A DNA stretch of 64,000 nt from Buddleja alternifolia (lineage: Eukaryota; Streptophyta; Magnoliopsida; Lamiales; Scrophulariaceae), in contig CM033393.1 in assembly GCA_019426215.1 (NCBI GenBank), positions 25,050,591 through 25,114,590 of the forward strand, in the 5' to 3' direction. A program made the position numbers and the translations under genes. Below, piece after piece: positions 21,574 through 34,800 of this stretch (the first letter of the stretch is position 1; the number at the start of each line of letters is the position of its first letter). The notes beneath the pieces are model-generated. The model had not been told where the DNA came from and searched no databases. It saw only the letters and a program-made list of their open reading frames with translations.

Positions 21574-22844
21574 TTCCCCCTACTGCTACCTTATTACGAC
21601 TACAACAGAAAGGACTTCTACATATTATATTCAGCCGATTATTCTTTCATAGAAATATCATTCATTCAATTCCTGATGCCTCCACTTTGGTAAAAAAGTT
21701 GCTATTTTTTATTTTAAAATTCTGGAGGAAATTTCTATTTAACATAAAATGAACCGAACCAGCCAAATTTACTTCATCTTCGAACTGAACAGAACAGAAC
21801 AGTTTGGCTTAGATTTTCGACAAATCTAAACTTTGGTTCTGTTCGATTCTAGCAGTTTCCATGCTCGTAATTGTATCTACCAAACATGATACAGAAGTGT
21901 ATCTTCTCATTTTATCTCCAAATTTAATAACTAATGAACACTGTACTCCCCATCTTGGTTTAATAATAAACTCAATTTCATGAGTTCAAACATACAAAAT
22001 ATTAAATATGTATACAAAATTGGCCATAGACAGGCAGCCACAGGACCACCAAAATAAAAATCAAAACAGCAACCTCATGATAAGAGACTAAAAAGCAAAA
22101 CAGCAACCTCGTGACAGAGACAGTGACACTTTGTTCGTATGTACAAGATGAACAAAACGCCTCCACGCCCGCAATCAAAATCACAGCTGAACAAACAGTA
22201 TGTCAAAACCAAACGAAAGAGTAATAACTCAAACAGATTGCTGTATATACCACATTAAAGTCTGCACTGTTTTCAGTCATTGAAAATCACTAGGTATTAG
22301 TACATCCATGTCAAAAAGATTCTCAATTCGTTACTCGCAAACAGCAATATAACATTAAAGGGCTCCCAATCTATCCAACTACATCAAGATACAACAAAAT
22401 ACATTTTTCATTTTGTTTGATTACACATGGTATTTGCTCACATAATGCACACGGAAATGTAAGGTGATGTCAATGTTTGTTTACTTTCAGATACCAACTC
22501 GATATCAGGCTGTTAAATGGTCTCCATATGAACTATTCAAAAATAATTATCTATGTTCTAAAGCTTATCTTGACCATGTAAACATAAAACGAAACACAAC
22601 ATGCAGTAGCAAATTGGCAGAACACAATGTTTTCCTCGTAGAGGTTTTGAAAACAACAGTTTTGGTCTTTCATTTCGGGACAGATACACTCAATAAAAAA
22701 CAAATAAAACATGTAGTAGACAAGTAGATGAAGATATCAAACTTATTGTAAAAACTGTACGAGTCTCACCTTCAAAATGATGGTAAAAATGTTCTTTATG
22801 ATTCTACCCATCAACATCCGAAGGAACATACAACCATATCTTCA
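21574..22844. other. Intergenic DNA and 3-prime flank of UBP26
   Basis: No gene. The part next to 22845 is probably the UBP26 3-prime UTR: reading down the minus strand, ACAATAAG near 22745-22752 could serve as a polyadenylation signal. Around 21750-21860 there is a GAACCGAACC / GAACAGAACAG tract with its complement GGTTCTGTTCG, a weak imperfect inverted repeat. Confidence 0.5.
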
Positions 22845-25800
22845 TTAGTTTAAACATGCTTCGGGGATTGTCTGAGATGAAACAGTTGATGTGAGAAGTG
22901 TACCACGAAAACCCTCTTCTTCCTTTTGTTCCTCCAAATTTGGGTCTGAAAGCTCATCTACAGATAAGCAAATTATACAAGTTCTCAAAAATTATTCGAG
23001 GTAAAAATAGATATAAACTAAAGATTCAGAAACAGATTCGTAGTCACTAGCCATGTTAACAATGTAAAGAAAATGGGGAAAGAAATTATCAATCCAGAAA
23101 TTTTTTGATGGGCATCTGACAACAATTTTTATATGGCTTAAAGCTGCATCTGATAACAAGCTACCTTTTAACTGGCACCCTAAAAGAAGGTAAAGGGAAG
23201 AAAGGAATAAAAGAAAATGAACAAAAACATGAAAACTCATAGGAAGGGGGAGAAAGAAACTGAAAACAAGAAAAGAAACCCCTCACACACATTATCAGAG
23301 GCTAGCAACATGCAGCATCAAGCATAACATATATCTAAACTTCCATGATTAGCTCTTCAAGGCTTGACTAAATAGCCCAATTAGATATAAAAAGTGAAAC
23401 AATTAACTTCTACTCATTCTTATGATACATATTGAGATCTATCGATCAGATGCATTAATTTACTACACTGCATTTTAATGTGAGATACCAAATAGCAGTC
23501 ATATCAAAATCTTATTGATAATAGTTATGAAAGAGAAACTAAGAACCATTTTCACTTATTTCTAATAGCTTTTTCAACATAGAAATCAGAATAGATAGTT
23601 CCTTTTTCCATGAATCTTGTGGGCCACAAACTTGTTTCTCTTTTGATGTAAAGCATTTCATAATCACTACAGTGGCAACCATTTCTTTTCTCTGGTTCAT
23701 ACAGGACAGAGCAGGTAATACATTACAAAGGACCGAACACAAATGGCGGTCAAATTTACGTACTGATTACAATTTAATAGCATCTCACCCTGCGTAAGTT
23801 AGTAAAATCATCATTCTTAATTTACTAAGAAGGAACCAGCTAAATGAAATAAAGACATTTTAGTGCAGTGCATTATGAATGAAGATCATGATAATATTAG
23901 ACTTACCAGCAATATCACGATTCTCATGAATCTTTGAATCAGTTACCCACAGGATGTCTCCAGGAAAAATATTCGCATCAGCAAGACTAGCTGTTTCCTC
24001 ATTGATTACTTTGGAACCCTTGTGGAGTATCTGATTTTCCTTAACAACCTACCAAGGAAAAATAAAATCATGTATCAGACACTTGGGTGCTGTTTGGATC
24101 GTTAGTGTTTTCTTTTGCTGTTTGCAAAGATTTGGACATAGTACTTCAAACAGTTTTTGATAAAATCTGTTACATTTTTTCCTTTTTCTCGTAACAAAGA
24201 TTTGGACATAGTACTTCAAACAGTTGATAAAATCTGTTACATTTTTTCCTTTTTCTCGTAACAAAGAGAGTGATCAACCACAAGGCAAAAACAGTTTTAG
24301 TTGCCATGATTGCTTGGTTCTGTCAAACCGATCAATCATGCATTTACGATGACAAGAAGCATGACATATTGCATTAGGAATATCAATGAAGCAAAACGTC
24401 AAATAAACTTCGCTTAATCATCCAAACTTATATTTTTGTCCTTCCCCAGAAATAGAGTTTTGAGTAGAATACTATCATAAAAAAAAAAAAAAAAATCGAT
24501 GATAAGAGGCATGATTTTGCGTACGCCTTAACCTCTCATATACACTTAATGAAACTAAATGCATAGCTAGGAGACCAATAAAATCAAATGCATAGCTTAG
24601 AATATAAACCAAAACATTCTAGGATAAAGCTTGGTGTCGAGATCTTAGGTCAGTAAGATGTTTGAGGAGATTCAAGAAATCGTACTTCATATTTTAAGAG
24701 GACTCCCACAGATACTCGTGTGAGGAGAAGAAAGGAATTATGAAGTTTCTTGGGATAATATTTTATTATGCCAAACAAAAGGAAAGTAGCGGCCTCTAGT
24801 GTAGATGAACTTTTTGAATATGAACTAATCAAATATTATTTTGCAAACCTGTTCTTGAGAAGCGATTCGCAGGCCTTCAAGTAACAAGGCTTCACAAGAC
24901 CAGAAAACAACTCCAGAAAAAGAACTTAGATATATAGATAATATGCTCAAGCTATGCATTTGGTGAGCTATTTCTTTTTCCTTTTTAATGGCTGATACAA
25001 CAATTTTACTAGAGGTTTGTGATTGAACAAGCGAGGTAAGAGTTGAAACTCATCTATTTCTCTGTTAACACATAGCACATCAATGATAGATTACCGGAGT
25101 AGTGATTAGTTAACCACAGAAATTGTGATCAGAAGGGCAAGGTCGACTAACATTACATGAAATGAGGTAATTTAAGAAAAGATATCGATCGTGATGGTTT
25201 AACATTGAGCATGACTTTGGCAAGGCAAACTGAAAAAGGATCCTATTATCTGATCGTGATATGCTTTAAAAAAAGCTTTGTTGAGGAGTGGTTCCAGAGA
25301 AGAATGTTATCACATAAGTGTACCACCCAGTTCCCGAAAATTGATTAACTATTTATCTGTGCACAGACTCAAAAATGACAAGGCATCATTTGAAAGCAAA
25401 TCACTCGACTCCCAAAATGATTGAAACAAGAAATGATTGAGTAAACCAAAAACTAGTCAAACACACAGCATAATATGGAAAAGTCAGCTTTGATTTAGTC
25501 CCCTTCCAAACATTTACTCACTCTACTGGCTAAGTATTCCACCATCACTCTCTCGATATATATAATTGCTAATTCTCCACTTCACGAAGGAATAGTAGAT
25601 AACTTCACGTCATTATAGATCGAAACAGCACCAGATACACACTTTCCCCGGCGCATTTTCCATTAAATATCACCTAGAAAAACTATTGCAACTCATAAGT
25701 CTCACAAGACCACTCCAAATTAATATTTTTTACCAAAGACCATAGTGTCTTTTACCAAATTGATTGCTCAGACTCACTATCATCTTGCGCAATCATCCAA

Positions 25801-28800
25801 ACATTTTTTTGGGATTGAACAAAAAGGTGGGCCTCAGAGTTGAAGTATCACTTCAGCTGAACTGAACCTTGGTTGGGATATCTACTAACGACTCTTAAAA
25901 ACTTATAACCTCCACAAACAGGACGGCATCGATGAAGAGCATAATTTAAGCTATAAGAACCTTCCTACAAATCATCAAGCCACAAATAGACGTTTAACAA
26001 AACAAAAAATATTGCTATGATCAAGTGAAACCACTAATTCAATCTTATCTTCCCATGATACCCTTCTAACTAATCCTTTATATGCACTACAATGGAGTTT
26101 TTCAAACAAAAGCCCTCCAAGTCGTGTGACCCGTTTCTTGTTAACTCGGTCTTTTTTCATGATATGACCATCACAGAAGATAGATCTACAAGCTCATCTT
26201 CCCATATGTAAGAAACCTGATCAAGCCTTTCTTCTTGAACTCTTAAGCTGATTCAACTTCAATGCACATTATAGCCTAACAATGACGTGTGAGAATGTGC
26301 AATAAACTATGGCAACTTCATATTCCACTTGTTTTCCTTACCACATGTAAACGGGTCTGTGGCGCCTCACAGTTTTGAAATCCTTGTGTTAAGCAGATTT
26401 CAACGGCACATATCGACATTTCCGCTCCTGTTTGGCAACCCTTACACTACTCACAGTATTTGTTCCCTTTCAAAAGCTGACCTCCGTTTAGCACCCTAAA
26501 TAAGCATTACTTGGCATCTGCTTGTACTAAGACTTCAAAAGCATGTAGACAAACCCGAAAAATCAATTCCTTCGACATAATGTCTGTTTAGTACCACTTC
26601 TATTAAACGGCAAACACATCAAATGTGAAGCAAGGGCTAAATCAAAGAAAAGTGCAAATGCAACAAATTGCTAAAGATTAGAACCTAGAAGATTTTCATC
26701 TTACTATTAGTCAACCACATAAGAAACAAATGATTGTTCAACATGTTGACCTTCTAATCCCATCCCCCACCCCCAAGCTATGAATAGTTATTTAGCCATG
26801 ACAACAAGTGCGGGATAAGTTGCCATAATTTGGTTAGATGTTTCTCTGCACTTTTGCTCAAACAACTTTGCACCCCAAGAAACTGGCATCATTTTAAGTT
26901 GTGAATCTGAGCTAATGAATAAAACATTTATTTCGGCCTATCCTTTTTCAACATCGCTACTTACTAATCCAACTTCCCATTACAGTTAAATACTTAATTT
27001 CAATCAACAATAGCTATCAACACATGCAAGCGTAAGACCTGTGAATGCAAACATCCAAGGCAAGACAAGAAAAGTAACATGGTAAATAATAACAGAAGTT
27101 AGTAGAGAACGTACACCAAAGGATTCCCATATCATCATCTTCAGCTGGTAAATGGATGTAGATCCAGAAACATTCAAATTTACGGAGTTTCCATACGTTG
27201 CCTTCCTTGATCGCTTGGAAGTTCGGCGACTTGGATCTGAAATGCTCCCAGATGCTTCTAAGATTGATTTTGGAGGTTGCTTGCCCCGAATTAAACACAC
27301 ACATATATCCTCATTGGCATAATTAAGTTTTCTAACCAATTCAGAACTTTCCCGTTCACCAATGCATTCTTCACAAACCTAAGCAGCAGGAAATAAGCAA
27401 AACTGAGTGGATGAAAGAAGGGTGTCCCAGATAGGAGGCCAGAGGAAGCTACTTTTTGAAGCCACTAAAACAACATGAAACATTGACTTATATGTCATAA
27501 GAAAAACCATGCATAGCTATCAGGAAACAACAGTGTGGGTGTTGTTGATCTTCTCATCCATATCTCACTATGATATCTTTCATTTTCACACCATTGCACA
27601 CATGAATCTAATATTAATTTTTATCATACTTTAGGACATCATTAAGAAATTGTAGTAGAAAGAGTGTTCAGAAAATAATTTTTATAACACATACTCAAAT
27701 CTAATCTTTATGTAAAACTGACTTTGTCTTGCCAAGTTATCAACCTTGAAATAATTAGGACACGATTAAACAATAAGGATTAGATTCTGCAGACAAAAAC
27801 AACTACACAACATATCTATTATTTACATGTAATTTTCGTTCAATAAGCACCAGGGAGGCGCATCCATTCACCTTACAATATTGCATCTATCTAAACATGT
27901 GTGCATCATCCGGTATAATACACAAGAGTAGAGCTAGAAACTTTAGCAGGGACTAGAAATCAAATAATTTGACCTTATATGAATAAGGAAGACTGAAACT
28001 CCAAAATTACCTGAGGACAAGTCTTAACAATAGGCCTTCTAGACAGGTCCGTATTCAATTCATCGCTCAAATTTATATGCTCCTCAGAAATTGCCATCTC
28101 CTCCGTTGATCCAGCTAGATCATCTTTGGCAAAGTTACCAATCTCGATTCTGGCAGAAACACATTTGGATTCCATACCACCCCATTCTTCACAGAATAAT
28201 TTCCAATCATCTTCAGCAATGAGTACTAGTCCATCTGTCTAGAAGATAAAATTGAAAAACAGAAATATGACATTAGAGTATCCAAGCAGGCGTCTGCAAC
28301 TTGGGCGATAAGAAAGATTTGACAGTGCATGATATAAAAGTAAAATTAGCAATCCTAAAAGAGATTCAGTTATCTTAGTGAGCTATATTCATGTATTGTC
28401 AGTAGGATAAGAAATGACGGTGATTAGGGGAGGAATTGGGATTGATGGGGCCGAAGCTCGAGAAATTGCAGAGCAGACTTACAGCAGCTGACTTTTGGAT
28501 GATAAGATCGCGCTTCCAGATAAGTTCAGGAGGTCTCTCAAGAAGTTTACAATGCTGATTCCAATAAAGAGACAGTTAGGAAATCCATGCATCAGGGTAC
28601 ATCCTCCAGATAATCAAAACAGAAACGAACTGGTCAACAATCCATTACCAAACTTAAATCATTTATATGATCTACCAGCAAGGCAACAACACAAAACTAC
28701 TCTGCACGACCATGTTAAAATCAACTCTTGAATGATCCCAAAGAATCATTCCATCAAGAGCCTTTAAAAATTTAAAGACAGTAAGCAGAGAAGAGAAAAC

Positions 28801-31800
28801 AAAGCTTAATTAACAACAAAGAAAATATTCATCAGACTTGGAAGGATAAATTGTAACATAAATCACCAAAAAGTGGCAAGGATAACCTTTTCGCAGAGCA
28901 GCATGTCAACAACAGTGTTCAGAGTATCAAGTTCTGAAGAAGAAGCATTTTTCCCACCAGCATGAATGTAGCTTCTCCATTTTGACAACCAAGATGAGGG
29001 CAATAAATAGTAGTTGGCATCCGGATAAAGAGCTATATTTTTATTCGTGGCTAATTTTTCATGATTCTGCCGTTGCTTCGACTTGAACTCTCTGCAGCAC
29101 AAGCACCAAGTAAGCCACATAAAAATGCAAAATTTTCATATAAGGAAATATTCTCAAATAACCTTAAACTGTCTTCTGAGAAAGCAGCTTCTCTAAGTTC
29201 AACACTGCATAAAGCACATGGTTCAGAGTCTGCAGAGAAAGTTGAACAGCCCACATAGTCATCTGGCTTCACTGCCATAGCAGTTTCATGTATAAAATTC
29301 CAGAGACTCTCAGGCACCAACAATCGTTTAGCACCAGATGCTAGTTCAGGCATAAGTTCACCGTGGGGACACCTAATTGAAGCTGTCGGTCCAGAATCAG
29401 CATCGCACGGCAAGTCTATGTTTTTCCTGCGTAGCCACTGCTGCAACCTACCAAGTACACGGATAATACTTGCAATTAACAAATTCTAGTTTTGGATTTT
29501 TCAACAGCAACACACATTCAATAACACCGAAAGAGTTACAGACATATGAAACGATGATGCCTAGAGGAGTGCTGATAAAATGAAAACACCTGAAAAAATG
29601 GAAAGAAGCGATTCTAGGAATGTGCCTGAGATCCCAGCCAATAAGAGAACACCCAAGAAGAACTCAATTTGCAAGCCATCTTTCACACCTTTTAGTGTTG
29701 ATTCCAACAAATTCAAGGGATTCTTGGTTTGGCATAAACAATCCCTGACCTAGTCGCTTGCAATCATGATTTAGCTCTTTGTTTGAGGTTCATAGCTTAG
29801 TATTGTTCAACCATTTTATTCTCCGTTCTCAATAATAATTGAGATTCATTTTGTGGCTGAATACTTTGGTACTTTGTCCAACTTTCCCTTTCTTATTTTT
29901 AAAATAAACCCGTTGTAGACACAACTGACAATAAGTTATATTCATGGCTCTTGATGCATCTTTTTCAAACATAAAGATTTATGTGAAACCCCACATAAGA
30001 TAAAAGGGCCTCAACTCACAGCTCCACATCTCAAAAGTACAAACAGTAGATGATCATGCAAAGACAACAATATCAGGATGAAGGTGGAGAGACAAAATCT
30101 TTAACATGTCCTACCATGACTTAGATATATAGTACAACTTGCCATCTAAAGGCTCCCCGGAAAGCGCCGTCTCAGCAAGTTCTTTCATCAATGATCTCTG
30201 ATCCCTGTACGTACTCGCACGCACCATATTTCGACCCATCTCAAATATGCAATCGATGCAGTGGTCACCATTGGCCAATGTCGGACCCCCACCATACTTG
30301 TTACATGAATCACATAAAAATTATCAGAAACAAATAGTTGACACAATACAAACAAGTAGGACGAGAATATTGGAAATTGTAAAGCGAATGGATGATGATG
30401 CCATTTTCTTCAAGAAGTCATAGCTTAGAAGGACACAAATGAAGAATTTTCTAGTGCTTCTAGAAGTAATTGAGTTTATTTTTCTATATTGCATACAGTG
30501 AGATGAAGGAACCATTTAAAACTAAAGACAAGCTTATAATTGTCAGGTTTTGCACAACTGCCCTGGTCACTTGTGGTATCTAATTTAGCACATCATTCTT
30601 TTTCCTTTTCTTTTCTTTGTTTCTTCCCTTTTTTTTTTTTCCTTTTTTTTTTCAATTTTTGGGAGTGGGGTGGGGCGGGGGGTGGGGGAAGGTCAGTGCT
30701 TAATTCTGCTAACACCAATTTAAAGGATCATGATTGATACTGTATTATCTGCCTCATTTCAATCTATTGGACTTGTTAATCACATCATCAAGTCGAAATT
30801 GAAGATTTTTGACATTTCGTTTTGCTCCACAATCAATGTAAAATAATGCTTTGGCTCAAAGACATCATGTTGTGGTTTGAGCTGGTCAAGGATTGAAGCG
30901 AGGATTATGGGTACCTTCCATCACAATATAGCTGGCACTGGACAGGTCCACAACAATTATTGACCTCTGGTACCCAGACCCTTCGTCACCATTCCTCAGA
31001 GGAAATTGCTTGCTATTCCACCAAAACAATAAGTAGGTCGAACTAGCCCAGAATCCTTGAATTTCGAGTGTAACCCAAAAGTCTCTCCCAAGCAACAAAG
31101 TCAACATGGACTTGATGTTAACACACGTATATTTCGTTCTTGATTTTACAATGTCAATAAATACCTATCATCTATGTAAGAGAATCTTATGCAAGATATT
31201 ATAGATCTAATCATTAGAAATTGATCCAGATTGCTATACACGATTCAGTGTATTTATTCTACTCAAATGCAAATGTCATATAAGTTTGTAGAAAAAGAAT
31301 TCATTCAACTAGTTATAGTTTAGCATCAAACCACTCTTCAAAAACCAGTACTTTCTAAACCTTAATACTGTGGTTGTAATTGGTGGGGGAATATAATACC
31401 AGACATATCATTCTCTTATAGGTAATTTGCAAGGAAGTGCAACTTTTTTCAGAGATTCCATGCAATTTAAATGCAAATCCCCAGAACTTATGAACTCTGA
31501 TATTCTCACCACTATTATCGGCTAGGAAACCCAACAAGTCGGAACAGAAATTTTGATTGGGGACATGGAGGATTGGGCCGATAGAAAATATCAATATTTT
31601 ACTATGCAATTTTCACATTAAAATTGTTTTCTTGTTGATTTTTGCTTCAAGTGAACAAGCTATTAATGCTTTAAGGCAATGTAAATATAGTATCCGTAAT
31701 AATAAAATACCTATAAATAATATTTGACATATTTCATAACTAATATAATAAAATGTAGTTCTAAATATAGCATTAAATAAAAACAAAACGTAAATATCTG

Positions 31801-34800
31801 AAATCTATGCTATGAAAATACAAGTGAGCTCTAACCATTCAAATAAAAAATATCTACACTCATTATATTCCCTCAATGAAATTAGCTTCACAGAAATCGA
31901 ATTTGGAAAAACAAAAAGAAATAGAAATTATATTTAGGATACGGGAAAGAGGAAAAATGGATGGAAAAACGACCTAAATTGAGTGAAAAATTAGCTGAGA
32001 ACACAGATTGGGTGGATAAAATATATGTTTTGACTGCAAGAAAGAGTGTATTAGCAAAATTTTGAAGTTTTACATAATTGCATACTAAAAATAGAATTTT
32101 GAATAATTGTGGCCTAGCTCCATTACCGGCAAAAACCCTCTAAATATTTTGTATGTCTTTTTTGATAATTTATGAGATGTTTTTATTAGGAGCATATAAA
32201 CTAAGCGAAATGCCCTCTAAAGATTCCTATTAGTACCTTAGTTCTTTGACCTAATCAAAGCATGGTCCTAATGCATGAAATTGTTTGTTGATGCATCAGG
32301 ACCAACAGACATTTCATTATCTTCATTATTTCTCATTGATTTGGATCATGAAAACCTGCTCTTTTTTAATTCGGTCTCAGAAATGGATAGACCACTGCTG
32401 CAAGGCGTATGATGAAAAAATTTCAAAATATAAAGAAAATCCGAATGAATGAAAATCAAAGGTTCAAGGCAGATTACCCGAAAACTACACTGACATGAAA
32501 TCTTTAACAGAGTGAATTAGATGACATAAGCAATAAAACAGGTTACTCTCAAAGGTAACAAATGGAAAGAAGAAGAATAAAAGCAAAGATTTTAAAAAAA
32601 TTGAAGAATGTTAGTTCAAGTAAATAGGCAGTCAGAACCCTGAGAGGGAACAATATCCAGGTAAAAAGGCTGTGGTGCAAAAGAGGATCTGAGAATTTAT
32701 CGCAGGACCTGAAAGCTTATAACTAGAATAGGGTATCTCATACTTCGTAACATATCATGCATAAGGAACCGCATGGAATGATACCTTAGAAAATAAGGTC
32801 GTCCAAGCTTCAACTGACAACCGCTTCATGTAGTTTGTCCTTGAAACTGGCACTTTGCCATGCAAGCACCGTATAGAGGTGTTGTCAATAGCCCTGCACC
32901 AAATTACTTGTATTATCAGCATTTTTCCCATAGAAACGAGTAAAAGAGGCACTATTTTGTCTCAGGAGGTGGTCCTGTGACTGCTATCTATACTATATGT
33001 TGAATAAGGTGATGTATCATGAAACTGAAATTTCAGACAATTAAGCATTTTATCCTTTTATAACTTTACTGATCCTTAAACCTTCCTATGGATTTGATTG
33101 CAACTAAGTTGTGTCTATGCTCCCCTCCACCATTTCAGTGTTAATAACATCAATTAAAACAATATCTAGTTAAACAAATTCAAGGATGTTTGAGGTGAAT
33201 TGAAAAATATACTCAAAACTGTGGACCTCAAACATGAGAGGGCATTTCAGGAAAAGATGAAAAGCGGATCAAGAAAAATGTTTCCAAACCCAATGAGCAA
33301 ACTAAATACTTACAACAGTAAGGAAAAAGAACATTCCAACTTACAACGGAGTGACACTGTCTGCCCACTGTCGAAGCCATTCAGTAGAAATCCAGAAATA
33401 TGGCTTCTCAAGTGATACAACTGGAGCTTCAGTAAGGATCGACCGCACCTCCTGTCGCCGCTTCATAATGCAACTTAGCTGGAATTCCTTCTTTGACTTG
33501 TATTGTTCACAAGAATCAAGATATACTGAGTTCAATGCATGTACTTCTTCCGAGAGATGAAATGGAAGAGAATTATCAATTTGTTGTGAAATTACAGAAC
33601 CATCTATTTCCATTTTGCGTTCACCGGACCGTGCTGCAGTGTCCTCGCCATCAATCTTTGTACGCCTAAGAACATACATTAGCATATATGCATCAGTGGA
33701 TGAAAATGTTTGTACATGATGAACACCATTTGAATCTGAAGATTGCAGCTTTTTTTCATCGGCATGATTCCCATCCACAAGAGCAGTCACTTGTTTTGCA
33801 GAAGATGAGCAATCCACTGGCTCGTTTTGCGCAGCTTTAGCAACAGAAACTGATGACGTAGGCCCAAAAGGCTTTTGGCCCAAGTTCGAGACATGTTCAT
33901 CATCAAATTCCCACCACTCGCCAGTGTTCTCATCCTTTATATGGGCTGTATAGTGGCCACTGTTGACAGCAGAACCCTTGTGTATCAACACAGCTGCCAA
34001 GTCATATATCAAATCCAATTGAGAACACTCGGATAATCTCCGTTCCATGTTAAGTTCTCCAGGAAAACAAAACGCTGAAGTTATCTTTTTCTTTGTGGTC
34101 GTCTGCAAATATAAACAAAGTAACGCATAATATAGTCGAGAGAAGAGAAATGTAAATAAATATAATGTCACTTAATAGAGAAAAATGAGAATCACTTTTT
34201 GAGCAAACTCATATTGAGTAGCTAAGAGGAGGTTCGAGGAGCACTCTCATTGACATGGATATTCTTAATATCAAACCAACTAAAAAACAGAACAATATAT
34301 TCACATCTTATGAATGTGAAACGAGAAAACTAAACCTTATAGAAGTATACTAAGCTAAAATGACATCTCAATCTGTACAGAAGTTCAAGAGAAAATGAAA
34401 AAAGACCATGAAACTATACAAAGCAGTTCACACCAGATGACAACAAAAATTCGAATGCTTGTGTATGAGAAAGCACTGAAACGCAAGCAAGTGATTGACT
34501 AGAAAAGGCATTACAAACGTTGCACATCAACATTTCTTAAACTGCATTGTCGCTCTACCAAGAGAGCTATACATATGTTTCCAGCAGAAAAAAATTAGCA
34601 AGGTCACGATTAAACATTGCATCACAAATAATGAATCAACAAACTGAAGGTGAAAAAATGGTAGGACTTTCAGGAAATTATGGAAAGAAACAGTCGGTAT
34701 GAGAATATAAAGCAATTACATTAGGAAGGAAAACACAACGCTTAAGCTGAAAATTCAGGACGGCTGGCAGCGAACGCAACTTAATGCTACGGGTAGCGTC

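Noticed and set aside
33200..33415. Plus-strand frame of 71 codons
   Set aside because: Overlaps UBP26 intron 4 and the antisense of exon 4; no domain.
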